Assembly (NCBI GenBank): GCA_918797485.1
Contig: CAKKNE010000004.1
Location: forward strand, 4,898,001 to 4,962,000
Direction: 5' to 3'
DNA length: 64,000 nt
Source of the DNA: Pelagomonas calceolata
Lineage: Eukaryota > Sar > Pelagophyceae > Pelagomonadales > Pelagomonadaceae
Shown: positions 20,269 to 29,515 of the stretch, in pieces
How the letters are laid out: each line of letters starts with the position of its first letter
Numbering within the stretch: position 1 is the stretch's first letter
Position numbers and translations under genes: made by a program
The notes under the pieces: model-generated
Seen by the model: the letters and a program-made list of their open reading frames with translations, nothing else
Told to the model about the DNA's origin: nothing
The model's database searches: none

Positions 20269-20780
20269 CTTTTTTTTGGTTTTGGTCCTCTCGGTGGTTT
20301 GATCTGTTGCGTGGGTCCGGCGGTGCCGGCGCTGGCTGTTTTGATCTTTGTCAGTAGATTTGCTTGCGCGGGCAGCGTTTCGGCTGGCGCCCGCCCGCGC
20401 GCGGTTCGGCCGAGGTCACTGGTCGGACTGAATTTGCCCGGACATTTTAGTGTTTCTATGCCTCGGAGGGGGAAAGGTCGTCCTGGACGTTGTGTTTGCA
20501 AGGATGGATGCTTCAAAAAAAAAGCTAGTGGCTTTACGCTATCGAGGTCTATCGATAGTCCACACACGCAGTCGCTGAGAGCAAGCTACGCTGCTTCCCG
20601 GCGGCGGCCGGTGGCGTCTGGCGCCGTAGACTTTCGCCTCTAAGCCGCGCATACGCTGTGTGCGTTGCGCCGAGCTCCGCGGCCGCATACACGCGTAACT
20701 TGGCGCGGAGGCAGCAGAGCGCGCCTGTTTGCGCCGCGCCGAGCTTCCGCGGCACAACTCACGGGCTCGCGCACGCGAAG
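20269..20780. other. Divergent promoter region between the kinase and the hnRNP Q-like gene
   Basis: Both genes start here and point away from each other. No coding frame of interest was seen. The short palindrome ATCGAGGTCTATCGATAG lies near 20542. No TATA box or named promoter motif recognised. Confidence 0.5.
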
Positions 20781-22157
20781 ATGGACCCGACAGTCGCCGC
20801 GCCCACGTTGGGCGGCCTCGGCGGCCTCCCGCCGCCGGGCGTCGACGAGGTCGTGACGACGGGCTACGCGGGGGGACCGCTCGGCGTCGCGCTGCCGCCG
20901 CCCGCGTCGAGCGACATCGGCCTCGGCGCCTTGGGCCCGCCGAACGACCCGCCCGTGCCGCCGGGCGCGGCAAGCCTGGGCGGCCTGCCGCTGGGGGCGG
21001 CCGCGCCGGGCATGCAGCCCCCGCCCTCGGCTTTCGGGCCGACGTCGCTCAGCGAGGCCGTGAGCCACCGCCTCGACGCGGGGGCCCTGCGCGCGCTCGC
21101 CGAGCTCGAGACGGCCGAGGCCGACGCCATCGCGCAGCGCCTCGAGCAGGCCGGCGCGACCGTCCGCAACCCCAGCGCCTACGTGCACCGCGCGGTCAAC
21201 AACGCGCGGCGCCGCGGCACGCAAGCGCCGCCCTACGGCCAGCCCGGCGGCGCCTACGGCGGCGGCGCGGCCGCAGGCCAGCTCGACCAGAACGCCCTGA
21301 GCGCGCTGCAGGAGCTGCCCCAGGAGCAGGCGACGTCGATCCTCGACGAGCTCGCGTCCAAGGGCGCCGGCGTGCGCAACCCGTCGGCCTACGTCGTCAA
21401 GGCCGTCGGCAACGCGCGGCGCCAGTTGGAAGGAGGCGGCCGCTTCTACGGCGGCGGCCCGCCCGGCGGCCCGCCGCGGGGCTACGGCGGCGGCGGCTAC
21501 GGCCGGCCGCCGATGCACGGCCAGCCGCCGGCGCCGCGCGGCTACGGCGCGCCGCAGCAGCCCTTCGGCCCCACGGGCCAGCAGCTCGACTACCCCGGCG
21601 GCCACTACTACGAGCACCACGCGGCGCCGCCGCCGTCGCAGCCCTTCGACACGGACGCGGCGGTGGCTGCCGAGTATGCTCACTTAGATCAAAAGGCCGT
21701 CGCGGCCCTGCAGGCCTTGCCGGCGCTCCAGTCGACGCAGATCCTTTTGGAGCTGCGCAGGAAGAGAGGTGCCATCCGCAACCCGAGCGCTTATGTGATG
21801 CGTGCCACGGCGAACGCCGCCGCGGGCACGGTGCCCGACACGGCGCGGTCGCCGCAGTACGCCCAGTATCATCAACAGCAGCAGCAGCAGCAGTACCAGT
21901 ACGACCCGTCCCAACAGCAGTACGGCCAGCCGCCGGCGCCGGCCGACCAGCAGGCGGCGTACCAGCAGCAGCAGTACGCGCAGTACGGCCCGCCGGCGGG
22001 CTACGCCGCCGCGCCGGGCGCCGCGCCGGGCGCCGCGCCCGACTACGCGGCCTACGCCGACGCCGAGGCGGCCTATGCCGCGTACGCGGCCGGCGGCCAG
22101 CCGGCGGCCTACGCTCAGCCGGGCTCCGCGCCCGGCGCGCCGGAACCCGGCGCCTAA
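20781..22157 (+). CDS. hnRNP Q acidic-domain-like triple-repeat protein with a Gln/Tyr/Ala-rich prion-like tail
   Basis: Starts at ATG 20781 (MDPTVAAPTLGGLGGLPPP), 458 aa. Three copies of a helical module are seen at about 94-140, 172-216 and 300-346, with the pattern LDxxALxALxELP...Q...IL.EL...G..VRNPSAYV.KAV.NARR. This is the consensus of the acidic N-terminal domain of hnRNP Q/R and related RNA-binding regulators, where it mediates protein contacts. The linkers are Gly/Pro/Tyr-rich. From about 355 the tail is dominated by Gln, Tyr, Ala and Pro (YHQQQQQQQYQYDPSQQQYG), like prion-like domains that drive RNA granules. No RRM is present. A role in mRNP assembly is inferred. Confidence 0.8.
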   Translation: MDPTVAAPTLGGLGGLPPPGVDEVVTTGYAGGPLGVALPPPASSDIGLGALGPPNDPPVPPGAASLGGLPLGAAAPGMQPPPSAFGPTSLSEAVSHRLDAGALRALAELETAEADAIAQRLEQAGATVRNPSAYVHRAVNNARRRGTQAPPYGQPGGAYGGGAAAGQLDQNALSALQELPQEQATSILDELASKGAGVRNPSAYVVKAVGNARRQLEGGGRFYGGGPPGGPPRGYGGGGYGRPPMHGQPPAPRGYGAPQQPFGPTGQQLDYPGGHYYEHHAAPPPSQPFDTDAAVAAEYAHLDQKAVAALQALPALQSTQILLELRRKRGAIRNPSAYVMRATANAAAGTVPDTARSPQYAQYHQQQQQQQYQYDPSQQQYGQPPAPADQQAAYQQQQYAQYGPPAGYAAAPGAAPGAAPDYAAYADAEAAYAAYAAGGQPAAYAQPGSAPGAPEPGA

Positions 22158-22394
22158 CTCCTCGAACCACGTCCTCGCGGAGTACGCGCCTGAAGAAACC
22201 GCTCCACCAAGAACCTCCTCGTGCCGCGCACGCACACCGTCCTCGATCGCGCCCGATCTTCTGCCGGGTGTCGCGTTGCAGCAGTCCCCTCCCCTCCCCG
22301 TTTAGCCCCTCGCCGGGCTTGTTACTAATTATGATCGAAAAAAAATGTACTAGATATGAGAGTTAAATACAGAGGTCGCCCCTAAAAACGCCGC

Positions 22395-23430
22395 TCAGCC
22401 GGACGACGGGCTCCGCAGGTCGAGCACGAAGATCGACTCGAGGCAGTCCTGGATGGCGAGGCGCGTGCGCTTGAAGTCGTCGATGTCGTCCATGTAGTGT
22501 CCGCTCTTCGAAAGACTGACAGTCACGTCCTCCGTCTTGATCCGGTTCGCGAGGCGCACGGCCGTCGTGTAGGGCACCTCCTCGTCCTCGAGGCCGTGCA
22601 GGAGTCTAACGGGGCACTGGACGTCTAGGCCGCCGTCGGGGCCCTTTAGCAGTAGGTGATCGCGCGCGTCCTCGATCAGCTTGCGCGAGATCGGATACGA
22701 ACAATCACCCCACTTGATGAGCTCCATGCCCTGTGCGGAAAGCGACCGGTGAGCCTCGATGGCCGGGCAGGCCTCGCGTCGATGGCGTGTTGATGTCTGC
22801 GCTGCTGCGTGCATCCATGATCCTCTCGATGACGTCGGGCTTGAGCCTCTTCAGGAGCAGGTCCTCCGTGAAGTCGGGGTCGGCCGCGAGACCAACGACG
22901 CCACCGACGAGCTCGGGATCTGTTTGAGCGAGCCGTACGGCTATCCACCCACCAACTCCGGCGCCGACGAGCACGACGCGGCGGTGGTCGTTCGGCGAGG
23001 CAACCGTTTCGATCAACTGCTTCGTATCGGCGAGCCACTTCGAGAGACAAGCCTCCTCGATGTTACCCTTCGAGCGTCCCACGCCGTGGTAATCGGCCAC
23101 GACGAAGCTATATTTGTTCTTGCGGCACCAGGTCCGCAAGGAAGAAGACATGGCGTTCACTTTCGGCAGAGCAAGAGACGGCAAAAACACGATAGCCGCG
23201 GGATCTCCGCCGGCTGGCGCGTGCTCCGCGTCAAAGACGATGTCCGACGTGCCATCCGTGCTCTTCAATATGAGATCTCGCCCAGAGGTCTCCCAATTTG
23301 TGCGGTCCACTGCGGAGACGACCGCCGAGCGGAGCGCCGTGGGACTGCTTACGCTGCGAGCCGGCGCCGCGCGAGGGGCCATGCGCTGTAGCGCGCCCGC
23401 AAACGCGGGAACGAGTGCTAGCACCCTCAT
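22395..23430 (-). CDS. Alpha/beta hydrolase (ABHD10-like) lacking the nucleophile serine
   Basis: Exons 23430-22813 and 22730-22395, 317 aa. The N-terminus ([20 protein letters not shown]) looks like an organelle presequence. Fold markers are [11 protein letters not shown] (oxyanion side), [13 protein letters not shown] (nucleophile elbow), [12 protein letters not shown] (acid) and SKSGHYMDD (histidine). In relatives the elbow is G-x-S-x-G-G-W; here residue 158 is Gly (codon GGA), so the catalytic serine is missing while the acid and histidine remain. A non-enzymatic or altered role follows if the sequence is right. The gene continues in frame across one GC-AG introner (IMD+GMELIKW). Downstream of the USP gene on the same strand. 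Confidence 0.85.
22731..22812 (-). mobile_element. Introner in the hydrolase gene (GC-AG intron)
   Basis: 82 bases, beginning GCACGCAG and ending TTTCCGCACAG. It contains the palindromic core CGCGTCGATGGCGTG found in other introners of the window. A short match, CATGGA, lies on both sides (left ATCATGGA, right GGCATGGA), the likely trace of the target duplication. Phase 0; the join gives IERIMD+GMELIKWG. Confidence 0.75.
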
Positions 23431-23575
23431 CCTCTGCGGTCACAAGCTACGCTGAAATGGGACGGCTCTGGGCGCGTCGAGAAGCTCGGACGCGGCTCTG
23501 GGCTTTTGCTAGTGTCTTACATGACGCTAGCGGATTCCTAAACGAAGAAAGAGTCTTTATAGATAGTTAAGTACA

Positions 23576-25649
23576 CTACTTGCGCCCGCCGATGGCGTCC
23601 AGCGCCCGCGCGACGGAGGGGTGGGAGGCGTCTTCATAGAGCACGAGCCGCGGCTGGAGGTGTTGCCTCCCGCACGTCCGCACCGCCTCGTCCCACGTGA
23701 CGGCGGCCCGCATTTCCGGCGGCCCGTCGGACGCAGCGTTTGCATACTTGCTCTTGGACCCGCGGCTCGGCCGCGCGCCGCCGGACAGGTGCGGCAGGTC
23801 GTTGAAAAAGAGGAACGCGTCGCTCGTCTGCCGCTTGACGTAGGCTACGTAGTGCTGAAGCCGGTGGCAGTAGCAGACGAGCGCGTAGAGGGCGATGGGC
23901 GCGTCGGGCTGCGGTGTGAAGGCGCGTGCGAGCGCCTCGATCCGAGCCGCGTCGCGCGTCGGCGGCCAGGCGAGGTCGAGGGCGATGATGGACGCCCCGG
24001 CCCGAACGACCGGCGGCGGTGTCACCGTGGCGGCGCCCGTGGACCGTCCCCGCCGCGGCCGTGCCGGCGCACCGGGCCGCGGCGTCTCGGGCGCGGCGGC
24101 GAGCGGCGTCGCCAGGGCGTGCACCAATAATGCCTGGACCCGCGCCGTGTCGATGCCGTCGCCCCAGGGCACGGGCTGGATGCGGTACAAATCGGAGAGG
24201 CAGCGCGCTTGCGACGGGACATTCGGGTGGTCCAGCGCCCGCTGCACGGCCGAGAGCGCGTCGCTCGTGTCGCCGAAGCCGTGGCGGTCGCCCTCGGGCG
24301 CGAAGGCCTCGGCCAGCCGCGCCGGCGAGACGCTGTCCGCCTGGTCGAGGTCGGGCACCGTGTCCACCGAGGCCCCGATTCTAGCCTTCTTCGGCGGCGG
24401 CGGCGCGTGCGACGCGAGCGTCTGGCGGTACTCGCGCCACGTGTCCACGAGGGCCTCGATCTTCGGCGCGCCGGGCGTGTCCCATTCACTGGTCTCGAGC
24501 GCGCCCGCCTCCAGGGCCGCCTCGAAGCACGTGTGCCACGCACGCGAGTGCCACAATACTTGAAACGCGCACGAGAGCCAGCAGGACTTGGCGCGGGGGT
24601 TGGCGAAGGGCGCGTGCACGTAAGACCGCGACGGCTGGATGGAGCTGCCCGTCGGCGCCGCAGGGGTTTTTGGCACCGGGGGCACGCTCGGCGCCGGCGC
24701 CGGCGACGCCGCGATTTGCGCGCGCCGCGCGCGCGCCGCCAGCGCCTCCAAAAATAGGCCCGCGCGCGCAGCGTCGAAGCCGCAGCGCGGGCCCGAGAGC
24801 TCGCGCGCAACGGCCGCGCGGGCAGCGTCGTCGGCCGCGGCCTCGCAGCGCTGGAGCAGCGCCGCGGACACGCGCACGACGCCGGCCCGCGGCTGCTCGC
24901 CGTCCTGGTAGAGCTGGCGCCGCCCGTCGTCCGTCGCGTCGAGGCGGCAGAAGCCCGCCCGCGCGAGCTCCTCCTCGGTCCCGTCGGCGCGCTTGACGGC
25001 GACGACCTGTGTGGAAATCAGAATTTACGGCGCGTTCGCGTCGACCTCCACGCCATCGACGACGCACCCGCCACACTGGTTGATTTCCACACAGGCCACG
25101 ACGTGGACCCACCCTCCCCGCGGCGTCGCCGCGCCGCCCGGCGCCACCGCGCCGTCGCCCTCCCTTAAGTCCGTGAGGGGTGCGGATCTCAAATCCCGGC
25201 CCGACAGCACGGGCCACGCGCCGAAGCGCCCGCCGTAGACGAGGCGGTACGTCCGGCGCCCCGCGCGCTCCCGCTCGCGCGCCGCCTCGAGCGCCGCGTC
25301 ATCCTCTGCGGCTCGCCGCCGCGTGTCCTCGCCCACGGCGCCGATCCTGCCCCGGAGGCCGTTGATCCGCCGCGACTTGACGAACTGGACGACCGCCGCC
25401 TCCGTCGAGAAGTAGTCCCGGCCCTCGAGCGCGCCCTTGCGGAGCGACGTGTTCGCGCCCGGCCGGAAGTACGAGTAGGGGTGGAGGCCGGAGCCCTGCT
25501 TCCAGGTCCAGCCGACCTGCTTTAATCTCGCCCACATGATGTTGAAGGGCAGCTCGTGCCTGTGTGAGGTGCGCCTCGGGCGCGTCGCTTCGAAGACAGG
25601 GGACGCCGGAAACGCGCAACTCGACGAACTCGCCGCTCGGGCCCAGCAT
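23576..25649 (-). CDS. Ubiquitin-specific protease (USP/UCH-type deubiquitinase)
   Basis: Exons 25649-25618, 25559-25103, 25006-23576, joined in frame to 639 aa. Start ATG 25649 (MLGPSGEFVEL). The N-terminal part carries a stretch GWTWKQGSGLHPYSYFRPG followed by GRDYFSTE, a module of unknown role that I recall in many stramenopile proteins. The protease core has a Cys box, NPRAKSCWLSCAFQVLWHS (first Cys aligns with the nucleophile of NxGNTCYMN), and a His box, CHRLQHYVAYVKR...FLFFND, aligning with GHYxAYxR...WYxFDD. The insert between them is Pro/Ala-rich and probably disordered. Expected to remove ubiquitin from unknown substrates. More 5' exons cannot be excluded because exon 1 is short. 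Confidence 0.8.
25007..25102 (-). mobile_element. Best-preserved introner of the window: 88-bp element plus 8-bp target copy in the USP gene
   Basis: On the plus strand the element reads CTGTGTGGAAATCA (25007) to TGATTTCCACACAG (25094): a perfect 14-bp terminal inverted repeat. It is flanked by GCGACGAC (24999-25006) and GCCACGAC (25095-25102), 7 of 8 identical. In gene direction the intron starts GT at the first base of the upstream copy (25102) and ends CAG at the element end (25007). Excision rebuilds GGWVHVVAVKRADG without gain or loss. The centre carries ACGCCATCGACG, the shared core. Confidence 0.93.
25560..25617 (-). mobile_element. First intron of the USP gene (introner-like, GC-AG)
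   Basis: 58 bases, GCGCGTTT|CCGGCGTCC at the 5' end and CTCACACAG at the 3' end. The block CCGGCGTCC right after the first eight bases recurs in many introners of the window. The join gives FVEL+HELPFNIMWARLKQ. Confidence 0.75.
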
Positions 25650-26134
25650 CTTTGCTCGGCTCTGTTTGGCTTCGCTCTCCCCGGCGGCGTTCTTTTCCGG
25701 TCTTCTGGCTGGATCTTGCGCCGACGGCGTTGATTTTGTAGCAGGTCCTCTCCCTGACTTTTTGTTTGCAGGTTCGCCTCCCGCGCTATTTTCGGCTCAG
25801 CGACTTTGTCGCGTGCAGTGCCGTGCTGCAGGGGTGTCCCACAGTTGTCTGTAGCAGCAGTAGCGAGGCCCAGGTGCAACGCGAAGGCGTAATCTGCGAG
25901 TAGCTGCTGATGAGCAGCCGAGTGCGAGGGCGGAGCGGACGTCCGGCGAGCCAGGCCTCGGAGCCCTCGTCCGGCCCAACGTATCCGTAGGCGAGTGATC
26001 CGGACGCAAAAGCGGGAAATTTTCGGACCCGGCCAATCCGCCCGCCCGCGTCCACAGTCCTAGCACTCCTAGCACCTAGACAACACATCGAGAGGAGAGC
26101 ACGGATGTACTAAGTTAAGCCGACCGACGCCTAC
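25650..26134. other. Region between USP start and POLD2 stop
   Basis: Same-strand spacer holding the USP promoter or 5' UTR and the POLD2 3' UTR. No convincing coding sequence, TATA box or repeat was seen. Confidence 0.5.
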
Positions 26135-27589
26135 CTAGGCCGACGCCGGCGGTATAGGCGGGTCCTCGTCCATGCCGTCGTCGAAGCAGAGCCGCTCGAC
26201 GGCGAGCGTCTCCAGATCTAAAACGGCGCAGACGCCCGTCTCCGCGAAGGACGGCAGGCACACCAGGCGCGCGCAGGCCTCGCCCGCTTTCGTGGAAGCG
26301 AGGGACGTGGCGAAGGCCGGCGCGGCGCCACTAATAAGAATGTCGGGCGGGTCCTCAAGCACAAAGGGATCGCCGTCCTTGAAGGGATACGACGGTAAAG
26401 TATCGGGCGCGGTGGGCGCGGCATGGCGCCACCAGAGCGTGTCTTCCAAGCAGGCGAGGAAGGCATCATCACTATCGCCGTCGACGTGGCGTTCTTTACA
26501 TTTCGCGCCGTCCCCCATTACTCGCTCGGCGCCGCCTTGCTCGTAGGACGCCGACCTCAAAAAGTCGGTGACGGGCTGGCCCGCGTGCGCTAACAGAGCA
26601 CGGCCGCCGACGGTTGATTCGCAGGGGTTGGTCAGCGAGGTAAAGGTCGAGTAGCGGTTCGCCTCCGGGAGTAGCAGCGGGTGTAAGGGCTGCTGCGGCA
26701 GCGCGAAGGACGTCGGGTCGCGGGCCCCCGGTAAGCAAGCCGTCGGGAGGAGGGAAGCTAGTCTAGCAAGTCGCACGTCGGCGGCGCGCACCGGCGCGAG
26801 GACCGTGTGCTTGTCCTCCGTGTCGCCGTTCTTGTTGTCCAAAGCGCGCGCTGTGCGCTCCCTACCTTTGGCCGCCGCCGGATCGAGGCAGACGACATCC
26901 CCAACACAGAAGCAGCGCGCGACGCTTCTCGTGAACTCGTCATCATCAGAAAGCCGGCCCCCGAGCCAGTCCGTCAAGAGCGCGAAGCGCGCCATGGCCT
27001 TGAGCTCCGTGGCGCGGTCCTCACCGCTATAGGCTAGACCACCGATCAACAACACCTTGGCGCCGTCGCTCTCCATCGGACTCGACTGAGGCTTTCGGAA
27101 GCCGCATCCGACCAAACGCTCGACCTCGAAGCCTGTTTGAGTGTTCTTTCCTACACAGGCGACGGGCAGGCCCGTCACGAGCGTCCTTGAATCGACTTTC
27201 AGCAGTTTGAGGCGGCCGCTCTCGTCCTCCAATACAATTTCGTCGTCCGGCGCCGCTAGCGAAGAGGGAGGCGCCGCCTTGGCGCCGAACAACTCCCTAT
27301 TGCCCTCGATGACGTCGGGCCGCTGCGAGCACGCCTTGAACGTCGTTCCGAGGACGACGAGCCTCTGGTCGCCCTTGGCCTCGGCGGCCTGGACGACGCG
27401 GCCCACTATCTTAATACCGGGGAAAGCTTTCCGGGCCGCCTTTTCCAATTCGCCCCGTAAAGCGGCTGCTCTCTTGTTGTAGACGTGCGAGTACTGCTGG
27501 ACGTAGCTGCGCTGGCCCGGCGCGACGCTGTACTTGTGGCTCGTTTTGGCGTCGAAGGGCGCCGTGAGACGCGCGAGCTGTGCTGCCAT
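26135..27589 (-). CDS. POLD2: DNA polymerase delta small regulatory subunit (POLD2-like)
   Basis: 484 aa, intronless, ATG at 27589. The N-terminus is characteristic: SHKYSVAPGQRSYVQQYSHVYNKRAAALR matches the FxxRxxxYxQQYxxxYxxRLxxLR block of the delta B-subunit. An OB-fold region follows (LEDESGRLKLL, TLVTGLPVACVGK). Next comes the inactive calcineurin-like phosphoesterase domain (KVLLIGGLAYSGED) and the late NPCESTVGGRALLAHAGQPVTD block, where active enzymes have NPC...H motifs. Length fits the family (about 430-490 aa). Serves nuclear replication and repair by holding the catalytic and Pol32-type subunits together. Secure call. Confidence 0.93.
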   Translation of the reverse strand: MAAQLARLTAPFDAKTSHKYSVAPGQRSYVQQYSHVYNKRAAALRGELEKAARKAFPGIKIVGRVVQAAEAKGDQRLVVLGTTFKACSQRPDVIEGNRELFGAKAAPPSSLAAPDDEIVLEDESGRLKLLKVDSRTLVTGLPVACVGKNTQTGFEVERLVGCGFRKPQSSPMESDGAKVLLIGGLAYSGEDRATELKAMARFALLTDWLGGRLSDDDEFTRSVARCFCVGDVVCLDPAAAKGRERTARALDNKNGDTEDKHTVLAPVRAADVRLARLASLLPTACLPGARDPTSFALPQQPLHPLLLPEANRYSTFTSLTNPCESTVGGRALLAHAGQPVTDFLRSASYEQGGAERVMGDGAKCKERHVDGDSDDAFLACLEDTLWWRHAAPTAPDTLPSYPFKDGDPFVLEDPPDILISGAAPAFATSLASTKAGEACARLVCLPSFAETGVCAVLDLETLAVERLCFDDGMDEDPPIPPASA

Positions 27590-29515
27590 GACTATCCGGT
27601 ATCAGGCGCGGCGCCGGCGCGGCCAGGTGTGAGATGGATTTTGAAATCTGCTGGCTCAGCGGAGCTCCTGCGGCGTGTCGCGGCGCAGGGCGTCGACGCA
27701 GCGCTACGGCTTGCTGTGACAATGCTGTCTTGTTGACGCAGCGGTCTGCGCGTCGCTACGACCCCCCTGCAATCAAAACTCGGGCGCGCGAGATGCGAGC
27801 TAGCGGCATGTAAGACACTAGCAAGCAAATTCGGAACGCGCATGCAGCCGATTGAGTATCCTTCAGTTCGCCACTGGTCCAAAGAGAGCAATGGGACACG
27901 TACTGGGGGCCGAAAAACGAAATTTTTTAATTCGCGCTGACGATGGTGCCATGGTCATGGCGGCCGCGCCCGATTAATTCTGTCAATCCCTGCCCAAGAG
28001 GTCTCCCTGGGGTCGCCTAGGGTCGGTACTATACACGTGCAAGCGCCTGCGCCGCATGCGCCGCCGCTTCAAGCATTTTTGGCCGATTTCTCTCAGCAGC
28101 ACGCGGCGTTTTAGCAGGTTTAGCCGGTCTGGCTTTTCAGAGCTCTCCGAGAGCACTAGGCTGCCGCATCGACGGCGTATGCGGTGCAGGCGCGTACCCA
28201 CAACCAGACCTACCCCGAGAGGCCACCAGGAGCCGATCTGCCCCCGGAAAAAGTGTGCAATTTGGACCCGATGGCGCCCCGTCCCCGTAAAAAACGTCAA
28301 TTTCTCTAGGGCCCCAGGAATCGTAATAGCGGTCTCGCTGGGTCCCATACTACCCCACCGATAGTCAACTACAAGTATTTGACATCTACATTATAAGAAG
28401 GGTACTTTTGGCTGCCCACGCTTGGGACGTGAACATCTTGATCTGGACCTCGCACAAGTCGGTCGGTCATGGAACAAACGATCGCATCATGGTCCATGGT
28501 GATGGTACACGCGCTGCTGGTCGCAGGTCCAGGTATTTAGCGTCGAATTGACGTGATGTTGTGGTCCCGAGACCGACGACCCGCGCCGAGCATCTTTGGG
28601 TCTCGGAGCAATGTAGTACACGCACAGGCCGGTTATCTGGCCCGTCCCGTAACCGAAGCGCCTGAAACGCAAATTTATTCTATAACTCACCGGTCTGGGG
28701 CCTTTCCGGTGCCCCGCGTACGTACCGTCGTCCGCGGAGAACGGGCAAGTCGGTCGATCGTGAACAGAACAACGGCGTTATGGTCCATCTATATAGTGGC
28801 GTCGCTGATACTCGCGGATTCTGGAATACCTGCCCCTTACGCCATCGAAGAGTGGCCGCGGAAATGCCGATTCGCGCGGCTCTAACGGAGCACCTAAAAT
28901 AGATGAGTATTTGTTCAATCGGCCTAGATGGACTCTAACACTAACAAACGGAAGGAAACGGACATAAACTCGGGAGTTGTCTAGTAGAATTCTTCTCCCG
29001 CCCTCCGAGCGCGGGCCGTCGGCTCCGGTTCCGTCGATTGTGGATGAAAACTGGGCTGGAGTTGATATAATGTACCAATTGGATAGTAGAAGGCGGCGTC
29101 AATCGCTGGTGAAAATTGGCAAGCCGTAAGATTCATCCGCGAATGTCGCTGGCGGTGCCTTCCGGGAGGCGCGAGGGTATGTTCCCGGGCCGCTACTCTG
29201 AAATATTTGGTCTCGGCGAACGACTAGGATGTATTCTGAATTTTGGTCGTTCTTTGAACGCTATCGAGGCGTATCGTTGGATTTGCTAGTGTGTCGATAT
29301 ACGCTAGCTCTTCTTTATGGCGGGGCCTGGTACATGGGACTACTTCGGGCGCTCGCGCAGCCATCGACGCCATCGACGCGATATATATATATATCATATA
29401 CTTATCGGGCCGGGAGGGCGGAGACCTACGCGGCGCGGGAGCCACGAGTACGCAAGGAATTCCACAGATGACCCGCTTAGGCAAGGGAGAGGCGAAGGAA
29501 GGGCCTCCATCGAAC
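27590..29515. other. Gene-poor region of about 1.9 kb
   Basis: No frame here shows family sequence or the codon use of the neighbours, and composition is less GC-rich. It contains a degenerate direct repeat (about 28453-28500 and 28745-28790), a 24-bp motif at 27799-27822 that recurs elsewhere, and an (AT)n run at about 29381-29392. The dynein transcript should end near its right side. No tRNA or snRNA recognised. Confidence 0.5.
27799..27822. repeat. Dispersed 24-bp motif, copy 2 (others at 23508-23530 and 51879-51903)
   Basis: Read on the minus strand: GCTAGTGTCTTACATGCCGC then TAGC. Copy 1 at 23508-23530 reads the same with ATGACG in the centre; copy 3 at 51879-51903 has one base fewer. 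The ends GCTAG and CTAGC are inverted. All copies are intergenic, copies 1 and 2 about 80 and 210 bases upstream of the hydrolase and POLD2 start codons. Confidence 0.6.

Noticed and set aside
28553-28885. Plus-strand frame of 110 codons in the gene-poor region
   Set aside because: No motif, codon use unlike neighbouring genes, and it overlaps a direct repeat.
27590-29515. tRNA or snRNA genes
   Set aside because: I looked for a T-arm GTTCRA block with matching acceptor stems and for Sm-site stem-loops and found none convincing.
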